From the NCBI GenBank assembly GCA_965202795.1, contig OZ241848.1, forward strand, positions 1,674,001-1,738,000: a stretch of DNA of 64,000 nucleotides. Reading direction: 5' to 3'. Positions within the stretch are counted from its first letter, which is position 1. Each line of letters starts with the position of its first letter. Shown here in pieces: positions 47,512 through 57,135 of this stretch. The notes beneath the pieces are model-generated. The model saw nothing but the letters and a program-made list of their open reading frames with translations, did no database searches and had not been told where the DNA came from. The translations under genes were made by a program, and so were the position numbers. The stretch comes from JACOND01 sp965202795. Lineage in GTDB: Bacteria; Bdellovibrionota; Bdellovibrionia; Bdellovibrionales; UBA1609.

Positions 47512-49029
47512 ATGGAATCCGGGTTTTTGGTTTTGGATTTTGGCTCCCAGTATGCCTGGCTGATTGTCCGCCGGCTGCGCGGGCTGGGCTGCCGGGCGGA
47601 GGCCATGCCTTATGACGCGCCTCTTGGGGAGATCCGCCGCCGCCGCCCGCAGGGGATCATTGTCAGCGGCGGCCCGGCCTCTGTTCTGGACAAGGGCGCC
47701 CCCTCCCGCTCCATAGCGGAGCTGCAAAAAATCGCCCCGGTTTTGGCCATCTGCTACGGGATGCAGCTTGCGGCCGGCCAGCAGGGAGGCGCGCTCGCCC
47801 GCGGGCGGGAGAGAACTTACGGGCTGAGCCGGATTTTTTGGAAAAAACCCCTTGTTTCGGGCCAAAGCGCGCAAAACGCCTGGATGAGTCATGGAGATTC
47901 TGTGAGGCGGCTTCCCCCTGGAGCGGAGCTTTTGGCCAGTGACGGCAGGGGCATGGCTGCGGCGTTTTCCATGCCGCGGCTCTGGGCCTTTCAGTTTCAT
48001 CCTGAGGTTAGCCACACAGAGGGGGGAGGCGCCCTTTTAGCCGCTTTTGCCTTTGAGCTTTGCGGCGCCCCCCGGAACAGTCAAAAGCCGGGCCTTCAGG
48101 CGGATCAGCTGATCCAAAAGATTAAAGCTCAGATTCCCCCTTCAGAGAGGGTTTTTTGCGCCTTGAGCGGCGGGGTGGACTCCACAGTGTCCGCTGTTTT
48201 GCTGAGCCGCGCTCTAAGCCCGGAAAGCCTTGTTTGCGCTTTCGTGGACACGGGGCTTCTCCGAAAAGGGGAATATGAGGAGGTTTTGGAAATTTTTCGC
48301 TCTCTGAATCTGACTGTCAGGGGGCTGAAAAAGGAGGCCCGGTTTTTGTCCGCGCTGAAGGGGGCTTTTGATCCGGAAACAAAGCGGAAAATCATCGGCC
48401 GCGCATTTATTGAAGTTTTTGAGGGGGAGGCGCGGGGCTGCAAATGGCTGGCGCAGGGCACGCTTTACCCCGATGTGATTGAAAGCATGTCTCCGAAGGG
48501 CAGCGGGGCGGTTATCAAGTCCCACCACAATGTGGGGGGGCTTCCGAAAAAAATGAAGCTTAAGCTTGTGGAGCCTTTGAGGGAGCTGTTTAAGGACGAG
48601 GTTCGGGAGATCGGGAGGGCATTGGGAATCAAGCCGGAGATTTTGGGCCGCCACCCCTTCCCCGGGCCGGGGCTGGCGGTCCGCATCCCCGGAGCTGTTG
48701 ACAGGGAGAGCCTGAATATTCTCCGGGCCGCTGACGCTGTTTATATGGAGGAGCTGAAGTCCCGCGGATTTTATGATAAAGTCTGGCAGGCCTTTTGCGC
48801 GCTGCTTCCGGTTCGCTCTGTCGGCGTTCAGGGCGACAGCCGGAGCTATGAAAGGGCCATAGCGCTGCGGGCCGTCACATCTGAAGATGGAATGACGGCG
48901 GACTGGCATCCCTTTCCGCCGGAGTTTTTGAAGCTTGTCTCGCGGCGGATTGTCAATGAGGTCCAGGGGGTTAACCGCGTGGTTTATGACATCACCTCAA
49001 AGCCGCCGGGGACCATTGAATGGGAGTAG
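47512..49029 (+). CDS. guaA: GMP synthase (glutamine-hydrolysing)
   Basis: Converts XMP to GMP. 505 aa: N-terminal glutamine amidotransferase (LVLDFGSQYAWLIVRRLR, SGGPASVLD, catalytic Cys in AICYGMQLAAG at ~80, FQFHPEVSHT at ~162), ATP-pyrophosphatase loop ALSGGVDSTVSAVL at ~217, and C-terminal dimerisation domain ending RVVYDITSKPPGTIEWE, the normal GuaA terminus. The ATG at 47512 matches the family N-terminus and follows the permease stop by 13 bp. dnaE starts 15 bp after guaA. Confidence 0.96.
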   Translation: MESGFLVLDFGSQYAWLIVRRLRGLGCRAEAMPYDAPLGEIRRRRPQGIIVSGGPASVLDKGAPSRSIAELQKIAPVLAICYGMQLAAGQQGGALARGRERTYGLSRIFWKKPLVSGQSAQNAWMSHGDSVRRLPPGAELLASDGRGMAAAFSMPRLWAFQFHPEVSHTEGGGALLAAFAFELCGAPRNSQKPGLQADQLIQKIKAQIPPSERVFCALSGGVDSTVSAVLLSRALSPESLVCAFVDTGLLRKGEYEEVLEIFRSLNLTVRGLKKEARFLSALKGAFDPETKRKIIGRAFIEVFEGEARGCKWLAQGTLYPDVIESMSPKGSGAVIKSHHNVGGLPKKMKLKLVEPLRELFKDEVREIGRALGIKPEILGRHPFPGPGLAVRIPGAVDRESLNILRAADAVYMEELKSRGFYDKVWQAFCALLPVRSVGVQGDSRSYERAIALRAVTSEDGMTADWHPFPPEFLKLVSRRIVNEVQGVNRVVYDITSKPPGTIEWE

Positions 49030-49044
49030 CTTTTTGGAGAAAAA

Positions 49045-52000
49045 ATGCCTTTTGTTCACTTGCATGTTCATTCCCATTACTCTCCCCTGCAGGCCGCCGG
49101 GACAGCGGAGGCTTATGCGGAAAGATGCGCAAAGCTGAAAATGCCGGCCATGGCGCTCACTGATTACGGCAATATGTTTGGCGCGCTGGAGTTTTACTTT
49201 CAGGCCAGGGAAAAGGGCGTCAAGCCCATCATCGGCTGCGACATGCATTATGTGGAGGATATCTCCAAAAAAGAATCCCAGACGGCGGCCTTCAGGGATT
49301 CCCAGCGCCATGCCAGATCTCTTGTCCTTTTGGCCAAAAACATGGAGGGCTACAGAAACCTCTGCCGGATCAGCTCCCTTGGCTATCAGAAGGGCTTTTA
49401 TTTTGTCCCGCGCTCGGATTACAAAACCCTTGAAAGGCATAAAGAGGGGCTGTTTGCCCTCACAGGAGGCCATCGGGGCCGCGCCTTTACCCTGTTTCGC
49501 TCCAGGGGCCGGGACGCCGCCGCAAAGGAGATCAAAACTTTAAAAAGCATTTTCGGATCCAGCCTTTATCTGGAGCTGCTTCCCCCGGCGCTCCCGCAAG
49601 GCCAGGCCTATAACTCATTTTTGCTGGAAATGTCTGAGAGCCTCGGCGCGCCTCTTGTGGCGGCCAATGATGTTCATTATGTGGAAAAGGGGGACAGCCT
49701 GGTCCAGGATGTTCTCTCCTGTATAGGGATGAGCAGAACCCTGAATGACAGGGAGCGCCCCAAGCTCGGCCCCCCGGAATTTTACCTCAAAAGCGAAGCG
49801 GAGATGGAGGCGCTTTTTGCCGCTGAAAACTCCGCCGCGCATAAACAGGCTCTGGCTGCGGCCGGCGGGCTGGCTGAAACCTGCGCCATTGAGTTTAAAA
49901 TCAAAGACTCGCGCGGCAAGCCCATCTATCATCTCCCGCAAAGCGCGGGCCGGAGCAATCAGACAGAAAGCCTGAAATCCCTTTCGGAAAAGGGCCTGCA
50001 AAAGCGCTTTCGGGAGCTGGAGGGCCTGGGCGAAAGCTTTTCCCCGGAGAGAAAAGCCCTTTACAGCCAGCGGCTTGGCAGCGAGCTTCGCATCATCGGG
50101 GAAATGGGCTTTACCGGATATTTTTTGATTGTCCATGACTTTATCCACTGGGCCAAAAATCAGGGCATACCTGTCGGGCCGGGGCGCGGCTCAGGCGCAA
50201 GCTCCCTGGTCTCTTTTTGCCTTGAAATCACTGACATTGATCCCATGCCCCTGGGGCTGATTTTTGAAAGATTTTTAAATCCCGAAAGAATCAGCATGCC
50301 GGATTTTGACATTGATTTTTGCCAGGAAAACCGCCACCGGGTCATCAGCTACATTAACGAAAAATACGGCTCAGACTGTGTCTCGCATGTGGTCACTTAC
50401 GGGCGGCTGAAGGTTAGGGGCGGAGTCCGGGATGTCGGGCGGGTTTTGGGCTGGAGCTACGGGGACACAGACAAAGTCGCCAGGCTCATCCCCAGCATTT
50501 TGGATGTCACTTTAAAAGAGGCTTTAAAAAAAGAGCCGCGGCTGAAAGCCCTGAGCGATGAGGACCCTCAAGTCGCGCAGCTTTTAAAAATTACAGGAAT
50601 GCTGGAGGGGCTGATCCGCCATGTGGGCATTCACGCCGCCGGCATCATCATCTCCGACACGCCCATTATAAATTACGCGCCTCTTTACAGGGGGTCAGAG
50701 GGGGAAAACGCCATCCAGTATGATCTGAAGCGGGCCGAGCAGATCGGCCTTGTCAAGTTTGATTTTTTGGGGCTGAAGACTCTCACCCATATTGCCGAGG
50801 CCTTTCGCCTGATTGAGCGGACAAAAGGAGAAAAACTCAGCCCGCGGGCCATCTCTTTGAAAGATCAGGGAATTTATGAGGTTATGCGGTCTGGCGACAC
50901 GGTGGGGATTTTTCAGTTTGAGAGCCAGGGAATCTCTGATCTGTTGATTAAGAGCCAGCCCACCTGCTTTGAGGACATTGTGGCCATCAACGCGCTCTAC
51001 AGGCCGGGGCCTATGAGCATGATACCCTCTTACCTGGACCGCAAAAAGGGCCGCGCCCCTGTGGAGTATATTTTCCCGGAGCTGGAGCCTGTTTTAAAGG
51101 ACACTTACGGGGTCATCATCTATCAGGAGCAGGTTCAGCAAATCGCTGTGACAATTGCCGGCTACAGCTACGGGGAGGCGGATGTTCTGCGCCGCGCCAT
51201 GGGGAAAAAAATCCGGTCCGCAATGGCCAGACAAAAAAAGCGGTTCCTGGAGGGGGCCGCCCAAAAGGGCTTTGACCTCAAAAAATCAGAAAAGCTTTTT
51301 GATTTGATGGCGGAGTTTGCCAAATACGGCTTCAACAAGTCTCATGCGGCGGCTTACTGTGTTTTGGCCGCGCAGACCGCATGGCTGAAGCATTATCATA
51401 AGATTGAGTTTTTTGCGGCGCAGATGACGATTGATCAAAATGATTCTGGGAAGCTCGCCAATTATATCAGGGACGCGCGAAGGCATGGAATTGGGATCTC
51501 CCCCCCCCATGTCAACAGCTCCGAAAGCCGCTTTTCCATAAAAAAAGGCCGGATTCAGTTTTCCATGCGCGCGCTGAAGGGGGTCGGGAAACAGGCCGCC
51601 CAGTCCATCGAAAAGGCGCGGGCGAAGCTTCCTAAAAAAAAATTTTCCTCCATTGAGGATTTTTTTGAATCAGCGGATTTGAGGCTGGTCAATAAAAAAA
51701 CACTGGAGAGCCTGATTAAGGCTGGCGCTTTTGACGGCTTTGGCCGCCGGCGGAGGGAGATTTTTGAGGGCATTGACAAGTTTGCCGGCTCAGCCGCCCA
51801 AAAAAAGCGGGAGCGGGAAACCGGCCAGCAAAGCCTTTTTGGCGGCGCCTCCATGGAGAAGGCCGGCCATGTGGAGCTGCCGGCTCTGGAGCCTTGGCCG
51901 CAAAAACAGCGCCTGCTCTATGAAAAAGAGATTTTTGGCTTTTATCTGAACAGCCATCCCATAAAATTTCTTCAGCCGCTGCGGGAGTCTTTCGGCCTGA

Positions 52001-52623
52001 TGAGATTAAAAGATCTGGAGGGGCTGTCTGAATCTCCAGCGCCCGCGGCCGCGCCTTTAAGGCCTGCGGCTCAAGGCGGCAAACCCTCCAGGCTTTTGGA
52101 AAAAGCTCCGGCCGCAAAAGTTCTGGCCATGGCTCAAAGTGTCAGAATCATCACCACAAAAAAAGACAAAAAGCGCATGGCTTTTGTTATGCTTGAAGAT
52201 GATTCCGGCTCAATAGAGGCGGTTTTTTTTCCTGAAATTTATGAAAAAGCCATGCCTTTTTTAGAGGCGGAGGGCGAGATCGCCATCCTTGAGGGGTCAG
52301 TTCAAAAAAAAGACAAAACCCGCCAGCTTGTTCCCGAAACAATTCAGCTTTTAGATGATTTTTTGGCGGAGATTAAGGCTGTTCGGATGGATTTGCCCTC
52401 TGATATGGCGCGCGGGGATCTGGCCCGGCTCCGCCGCCTTCTGGAGGAGGGCGGGCCGGGGGCGAGCCATTTGTTTTTGCGGTCTTATCTGCCTTCAGCC
52501 AAGGCGCTTGTTGAGTTTGACACAGGCGGCCTGCCTGATGTAAAAGTGACCCGCGGATTTTTGGAGCGGGCCGGCAGCCTTCTCTCAAAGGGCGGCGCGC
52601 GGGGGCGGATTCATCTGTCTTGA
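49045..52623 (+). CDS. dnaE: DNA polymerase III subunit alpha
   Basis: 1192 residues. N-terminal PHP domain (HLHVHSHYSPL, ALTDYGNMFGALEFY), catalytic core with GPGRGSGASSLVSFCL and the metal-binding PDFDIDFCQENR near residue 418, the fingers block YRPGPMSMIPSYLDRK, IYQEQVQQIA, KYGFNKSHAAAYCVLAAQTAWLK, helix-hairpin-helix region, and a C-terminal OB fold (ITTKKDKKRMAFVMLEDDSGSIEAVFFPEIY). Length and order match DnaE1. A run of nine C at 51500-51508 is inside the coding sequence (SPPH codons) and does not break the frame. Confidence 0.97.
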   Translation: MPFVHLHVHSHYSPLQAAGTAEAYAERCAKLKMPAMALTDYGNMFGALEFYFQAREKGVKPIIGCDMHYVEDISKKESQTAAFRDSQRHARSLVLLAKNMEGYRNLCRISSLGYQKGFYFVPRSDYKTLERHKEGLFALTGGHRGRAFTLFRSRGRDAAAKEIKTLKSIFGSSLYLELLPPALPQGQAYNSFLLEMSESLGAPLVAANDVHYVEKGDSLVQDVLSCIGMSRTLNDRERPKLGPPEFYLKSEAEMEALFAAENSAAHKQALAAAGGLAETCAIEFKIKDSRGKPIYHLPQSAGRSNQTESLKSLSEKGLQKRFRELEGLGESFSPERKALYSQRLGSELRIIGEMGFTGYFLIVHDFIHWAKNQGIPVGPGRGSGASSLVSFCLEITDIDPMPLGLIFERFLNPERISMPDFDIDFCQENRHRVISYINEKYGSDCVSHVVTYGRLKVRGGVRDVGRVLGWSYGDTDKVARLIPSILDVTLKEALKKEPRLKALSDEDPQVAQLLKITGMLEGLIRHVGIHAAGIIISDTPIINYAPLYRGSEGENAIQYDLKRAEQIGLVKFDFLGLKTLTHIAEAFRLIERTKGEKLSPRAISLKDQGIYEVMRSGDTVGIFQFESQGISDLLIKSQPTCFEDIVAINALYRPGPMSMIPSYLDRKKGRAPVEYIFPELEPVLKDTYGVIIYQEQVQQIAVTIAGYSYGEADVLRRAMGKKIRSAMARQKKRFLEGAAQKGFDLKKSEKLFDLMAEFAKYGFNKSHAAAYCVLAAQTAWLKHYHKIEFFAAQMTIDQNDSGKLANYIRDARRHGIGISPPHVNSSESRFSIKKGRIQFSMRALKGVGKQAAQSIEKARAKLPKKKFSSIEDFFESADLRLVNKKTLESLIKAGAFDGFGRRRREIFEGIDKFAGSAAQKKRERETGQQSLFGGASMEKAGHVELPALEPWPQKQRLLYEKEIFGFYLNSHPIKFLQPLRESFGLMRLKDLEGLSESPAPAAAPLRPAAQGGKPSRLLEKAPAAKVLAMAQSVRIITTKKDKKRMAFVMLEDDSGSIEAVFFPEIYEKAMPFLEAEGEIAILEGSVQKKDKTRQLVPETIQLLDDFLAEIKAVRMDLPSDMARGDLARLRRLLEEGGPGASHLFLRSYLPSAKALVEFDTGGLPDVKVTRGFLERAGSLLSKGGARGRIHLS

Positions 52624-52628
52624 CAAGC

Positions 52629-54038
52629 ATGAGCCGGAACATTTTTATCTTTGCGGTTTTTTTGCCCGCGCCTCTTTTGGCGCTGTCCGCGGCTTTGGCG
52701 CCTTTGGCTGCTTTGGCGGCGGAGCCTGTTTTTTATGTCAAGGAGATCCAGACTGGCGCTGCTGACAAGGCTCTGGCCGCGCGGGAGGCCGCTTTGGAGG
52801 TTTCCTGGGACCTGGCGCGCGAGGCTCTTGGAGAGCAAAAGCTTGAAGCTCAGAGGGCCAAAATCAAAAAGCGGGTCATAGACAGCAGAAACCGCTACAT
52901 TCTCTCCACAAAGCCCTCGGCGCCGGAGCTTCAGGAGGACGGAAGCTTTTTGACTGAGGTCAGGGTCGGCGTTTCCAAAAAAAACTTTCAGTCCCTGCTT
53001 GTGGAGCGTGATTTGTTTTACTCTTCACAGGGGGTCAGCTGCCTGCTTCCTGTGGTTTCCTTTGAGGCGGAGCTTGGCTCCGGCGCTGCCTCTGCCGCCG
53101 CAAAAGAATCTTATTTGTGGTGGGCCGAGCCTTGGGAGCCTTCTGGCGGGGCGGCTGCCGCCGCCTCTGGCGGAGCGGCTGCCGGAGCTGTTTCTGGGAG
53201 CGCTGCCGGCTCTGTAAAAACCGGCGGGAGCGCTGCCGGCAAACAATCATTCAGGCCAAAAGCCGCTCCGCTTTCCTGGCCCCGCCGCATGGCTGCCGCG
53301 TTTTTTCAGGGCCTGAGCCGGAGGCTTTTAGATGAGGGCTTTTATGTCATTGATCCGGTTTTTGAGCGGAGCTATGAGCATTTGCCCCGGAGCGCCGCCC
53401 CCGCCGGCTCTCTTTTAAAGCACTTTGAGCCTTTGGCCCGGCTGCTCCGCTGCGATATTGTGGCCTCCGGCGCTGTCCGCCTCCGCAAAGATGAAGCCCA
53501 AGTTTTGAGCTATTTTTATTTTAAGGTCTTCAACATCAAAACCCGGCAGATTTTATTTCATGTGAAAAAACAAAAGGCGCTGCCTTTTTTTCCTCTTGGC
53601 GGGCCTCAGGGCGGGAAAGCCATCCCCGCCGCGCTGAGGTCTGTTTTTGAAAAAGACATTTTTGAAAATTTTGCCTATCAGCTGGCGCTGGACAAGGAAA
53701 CAGGCTCTTTGGATTTGAGCCGTTTGCTGCTGGGGGTTCAGGGGCCTTTAAATCACCGCCAAAAGGAAAAGCTGAAGGAGGCTTTGGAGCGGCATGTCCC
53801 GGCCATCAAGAGCCTGCAGGAAAGGCTTTTGGCCTCTAACCGCATCATTTACGAGATGGAATCTCAAAAGAGGCCGGCTGACATTGCCAAAAGCCTGAAA
53901 GCCACTCCCGTCCCTTTTTTTCATATCCAGGTGACGGGATATGACAAAAGGCAGCTGAACATTTACGCCAAAGAGCTTGCCGCGCCCGCGCCTTCCGCAA
54001 AGCCCTCCGCCCTCTCTGCAGGCCCCTCAAAAAACTAA
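52629..54038 (+). CDS. Exported protein of unknown function (DUF2066-like N-terminus)
   Basis: 469 residues with a signal peptide ending near PLAALAAEP. The segment after it, FYVKEIQTGAADKALAAREAALEVSWDLAREAL, followed by ILSTKPSAPELQEDGSFLTEVRVGVSKKNFQSLL, resembles the start of DUF2066-type periplasmic proteins. A low-complexity Gly/Ala/Ser linker (SGGAAAAASGGAAAGAVSGS) separates it from a second domain (ARLLRCDIVASGAVRLRKDE, KVFNIKTRQILFHVKKQ), which has the shape of a lipoprotein-like alpha/beta domain. ATG at 52629, 6 bp after dnaE, so co-transcription is likely. Confidence 0.65.
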   Translation: MSRNIFIFAVFLPAPLLALSAALAPLAALAAEPVFYVKEIQTGAADKALAAREAALEVSWDLAREALGEQKLEAQRAKIKKRVIDSRNRYILSTKPSAPELQEDGSFLTEVRVGVSKKNFQSLLVERDLFYSSQGVSCLLPVVSFEAELGSGAASAAAKESYLWWAEPWEPSGGAAAAASGGAAAGAVSGSAAGSVKTGGSAAGKQSFRPKAAPLSWPRRMAAAFFQGLSRRLLDEGFYVIDPVFERSYEHLPRSAAPAGSLLKHFEPLARLLRCDIVASGAVRLRKDEAQVLSYFYFKVFNIKTRQILFHVKKQKALPFFPLGGPQGGKAIPAALRSVFEKDIFENFAYQLALDKETGSLDLSRLLLGVQGPLNHRQKEKLKEALERHVPAIKSLQERLLASNRIIYEMESQKRPADIAKSLKATPVPFFHIQVTGYDKRQLNIYAKELAAPAPSAKPSALSAGPSKN

Positions 54039-54071
54039 CTCCAAAGAAATTAAAATTGAAAGGGCAGCAAA

Positions 54072-54848
54072 ATGCGCTTGGCTGACATGTTAAAAAAACA
54101 GCTTGCTGAGCTGAATAACATGAGACCGGAAGAGAATCATTTTCTAAGCTTAGGTAATCAGGAGCTTTGGGGAGATCATGATGGAATGAGCGCATTAGAG
54201 CAGAAGTTTTATAGATGGCGCTATGGCGCATCTGTGATTATTGAAAAACATATTTCGCCAGAAGAAAAGAAAAATTTTAAAGAATCCTGCCCTCAGAAAA
54301 AACAATTAAAAAAGGAAATGTCAGATTGCGCTGCATATTTGGAGGAGCTAATTGAGAAAATCCAAAAAGAGCCTGGTTTTCTTAAAGGTGTTCATGAAAA
54401 TAAAGAAACCAATATTCCTTCAGGATATTGTAATGAAAAAGCCATAATAAGCGGCATGCACAAGGAAGTTGCAAAAATAGCAAAAGACAGAATAAAAACC
54501 AGAGAATATAAGGGAATAATACTTGATGTTTGCATTTCTTTGAATAAATATATCCAAAAAAAAGCGGATATTGCCGGTTTAGATGGAGCGACATTAATGG
54601 AAACAGCGCTTTCTCCTGACAATCCAAAAATTATATTATCTGATGAGAAGGCGGGAGAAAAAAAATTTAAAGAAGAGCAGAAAGGCTTTATGTTTTTATT
54701 TTCAGGAGCGATGAAAACAATCAGAAACAAAGCGGGCCATCATCACAAATTATATAAGGTTGAATCTTTGCAGGACGCTCTGGAAGTTCTTGGCTTTTTT
54801 TCTTTTTTGTTCAAAATTATAGACAGCCAAAAAGACAAACAGAAATAG
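54072..54848 (+). CDS. TIGR02391 (Ymh) family protein, HEPN-like
   Basis: 258 residues, AT-rich. The C-terminal half carries the TIGR02391 signature: YKGIILDVCISLNKYIQKKADIAGLDGATLMETALSPDNP, EEQKGFMFLFSGAMKTIRNKAGHH and DALEVLGFFSFLFKIID. The RNKAGH string fits the R-x4-H motif of HEPN ribonuclease domains. The N-terminal half is helical and charged with no recognised domain. The stop overlaps the ribosome binding site of the next gene, so the two form an operon. Family members are found in defence islands; activity is inferred, not shown. Confidence 0.78.
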   Translation: MRLADMLKKQLAELNNMRPEENHFLSLGNQELWGDHDGMSALEQKFYRWRYGASVIIEKHISPEEKKNFKESCPQKKQLKKEMSDCAAYLEELIEKIQKEPGFLKGVHENKETNIPSGYCNEKAIISGMHKEVAKIAKDRIKTREYKGIILDVCISLNKYIQKKADIAGLDGATLMETALSPDNPKIILSDEKAGEKKFKEEQKGFMFLFSGAMKTIRNKAGHHHKLYKVESLQDALEVLGFFSFLFKIIDSQKDKQK

Positions 54849-54857
54849 GAGGATATT

Positions 54858-56678
54858 ATGATGGAAAAACTATATATTCTTTTAGAAAAGGCCGCGCGGC
54901 CAGAATTTATGACAGAGCAAAAAATCTACGGAAAAATTGGTGAATTTATCAGTCAGGAGATGCGGGGGGAAGCTCTGCCGCCCGCCTCTCCATTAACTTA
55001 CGAGCAGACAGCCTTTGCCTTTATGGAGGGGGAAACCCCCATTCCATCTGAATGGGGGGATACATTTTACAGGCCCTTAGGGGGAAAAATAGACCCCTTA
55101 GGCAAATGGCTGCATGCCTATCCTGATATTAAAAACATTACCTTGGAGATGATAAAATATTGGGAAAAGCGGGCATTTGAAGCGAAAAACCCTGTTTTGA
55201 TATGCCGTTATGCCGGACTGGCATGGGATTTTGCGCGGAACATCAGAGGCCAAAAGCCGAACATATCCCTTGCTCATAGATTTATTGATTCCATAATTGA
55301 GCAGGCCCGCCTTGGCGGCGCTCCTTTTTTAAAGCATAAGCTGAGAAGAGGCTTAAAACTGGCTGTCCGAATCAATGACAGGAAAAGAATTTTTTCACTT
55401 AGGGACAGCATCATCAATTATGAAAACTCACATTCTGAAGACAGCAAGCCGGGAACATGGGGCTATGCTTATGATTTTTTGATAGGAGACAGAAACTTAT
55501 ATCAGAAAGCTCAATTAAAAAAGCGGCAGGAAGATAAAATTATAAAAGAGCTTGAAAGAAAATTAAAAGTTTTTTCTGATAAGGGATCAGGCGCCTTTGA
55601 GCCTCATTTTGTTGAGCATATAATAACAAAATTAGCCCCTTATTATAAAGGCAAAAATGACAGGGAAAACATGAAAAGAGTTTTGCTGATATACAGGGAT
55701 TCTTTTTTGCATGGCATTAAAAATAATTCTGTAATGGCAGGAAGCCATTGGCTGGAAAGAGTCAGAACAGTTTTATTCCAGCATGGCCTCTCCGAAGAGG
55801 CGAAGCGGCTAGAGGCAAAAATGAGGGCGCTGCAAAAAGAGGACTTTCTTGATTTGCAAAAACATGAAATAACCAGCCCATTTCCAAAAGAGGCAATGGA
55901 CCGCTGCATCAAAACTCTTGACAGCCAAAACCTTTCTGAAGCGCTGGCAACAATAGCAAGGAGCTTTATTCCTGAAAAAGAGCAGGCAAAAAATGTCATT
56001 CTTAAAACCGCGCAAGAGCAGCCTCTTCCAGCCCTGATCTCTCAAACAATCATGGATTATACAGGCAGAAAAGTTGCTGAAGTTGGCCCCTTAAAAGATG
56101 ATTTAGAGGGGCATATTGCCCTTCAAATATCACGATCAATCCATTTTTACCGGCTGTTAATCAATCTTTCATTAGAGCATATTGAAAAAACAAAATCCCT
56201 TAATGCGGATTTGCTCTCCAGGAATTTGTTCCAGTCACCGGTTTTTCCTGAAGAGAATCATCAAATTATAAAAGCCGGCCTGGAAGCTTATTTCAATAAA
56301 AATTATATTGCATGCTGCTCCATATTGATTGCTCAAATTGAGGCGGCAGTCAGAGAGTTAATATCAATCAGAGGAGGAGAGATCTATCAGCCTGCTAATT
56401 TTTCTGAAGAAAGAGGGTTTGCGCTAAAATCTTTGGGCGCTTTGCTTAGAGATCCAAAATTTATCAAGGTTTTTGAAAAATTTAATCCAAATGTCCCGGA
56501 TTATTTTCAAATTCTTTTAACTGATAAAAGAGGCATTAATCTTAGAAACCATATTTGCCATGGCTTTTTGCCTTCAGCCGGCTTTCACAAGCAGACAGCT
56601 GTTTCCATTATCCATGTTTTGCTTGTTTTGTCCCTTTTAAGACTGACTCCCGCCTCAAAACAGCAAAGCGCCCTCTAA
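54858..56678 (+). CDS. DUF4209 family protein, HEPN-like C-terminus
   Basis: 606 residues with AGGAGG 5 nt before the ATG. The long helical N-terminal part has no motif I know beyond general similarity to the N-terminal region accompanying DUF4209. The C-terminus (YFNKNYIACCSILIAQIEAAVREL, LLTDKRGINLRNHICHGFLP) matches DUF4209 and contains RNHICH, again an R-x4-H HEPN motif. Partner of the TIGR02391 protein, 9 bp upstream. AT-rich composition suggests acquisition. An RNase-based abortive defence is plausible but unproven. Confidence 0.75.
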   Translation: MMEKLYILLEKAARPEFMTEQKIYGKIGEFISQEMRGEALPPASPLTYEQTAFAFMEGETPIPSEWGDTFYRPLGGKIDPLGKWLHAYPDIKNITLEMIKYWEKRAFEAKNPVLICRYAGLAWDFARNIRGQKPNISLAHRFIDSIIEQARLGGAPFLKHKLRRGLKLAVRINDRKRIFSLRDSIINYENSHSEDSKPGTWGYAYDFLIGDRNLYQKAQLKKRQEDKIIKELERKLKVFSDKGSGAFEPHFVEHIITKLAPYYKGKNDRENMKRVLLIYRDSFLHGIKNNSVMAGSHWLERVRTVLFQHGLSEEAKRLEAKMRALQKEDFLDLQKHEITSPFPKEAMDRCIKTLDSQNLSEALATIARSFIPEKEQAKNVILKTAQEQPLPALISQTIMDYTGRKVAEVGPLKDDLEGHIALQISRSIHFYRLLINLSLEHIEKTKSLNADLLSRNLFQSPVFPEENHQIIKAGLEAYFNKNYIACCSILIAQIEAAVRELISIRGGEIYQPANFSEERGFALKSLGALLRDPKFIKVFEKFNPNVPDYFQILLTDKRGINLRNHICHGFLPSAGFHKQTAVSIIHVLLVLSLLRLTPASKQQSAL

Positions 56679-57135
56679 AAGCCTGACACAAAACCATCTT
56701 GATCAGCCCCCCCAAACAAACCGCTTCTTATCTAATTGCCTCAAGGGGGAAAGCTTAAGTTTTTTGCCGGGACAAAGCAAGCCAAAGTTCAGATCCAAGC
56801 CGCAGCAAAAACAAACGATCTTTAAGCCAGCCCTCCAAATAGGGAAGGGCCGGGGAACGGTTGCGAGGCCGTCCCAATAAACAGGCTTCGGTCCAGCAAA
56901 CAAGCTCATCGCTGAGGTCGGAGGAACAACAAAGGGATTGCCGCGCGGGCGCTGCGCGCTGGCCTGTGAAGGAAAGCCCGTGCGGGGGAACGGCTGCGGG
57001 GCTGGCGCAGCAAACAGGCTTGCCGGGGCAGGGCTGATTTTTTGGTCAAAAGCCGGCTCAGCGCTTGAAGGCCTGGCAGAATTTTTTTTCCCGATCTGCT
57101 CAAAAGCGGGATTTTTTGGAAAAAGCCATGATGCC
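56679..57135. other. Intergenic region made of dispersed repeat
   Basis: Holds a long copy of the dispersed family: CGAGGCCGTCCCAATAAACA (56867), then GGGGGAACGGCTGCGGGGCT followed by GGCGCAGCAAACAGGCTTGC and GGGGCAGGGCTGATTTTTTG at 56983-57045, closely matching 62935-63000. The long open frames on both strands here are products of the repeat and are not supported as genes. Confidence 0.6.

Noticed and set aside
51500..51508. C9 run inside dnaE as a possible phase-variable site
   Set aside because: The frame is intact across it, the gene is essential, and nine bases can arise simply from Ser-Pro-Pro-His codons.
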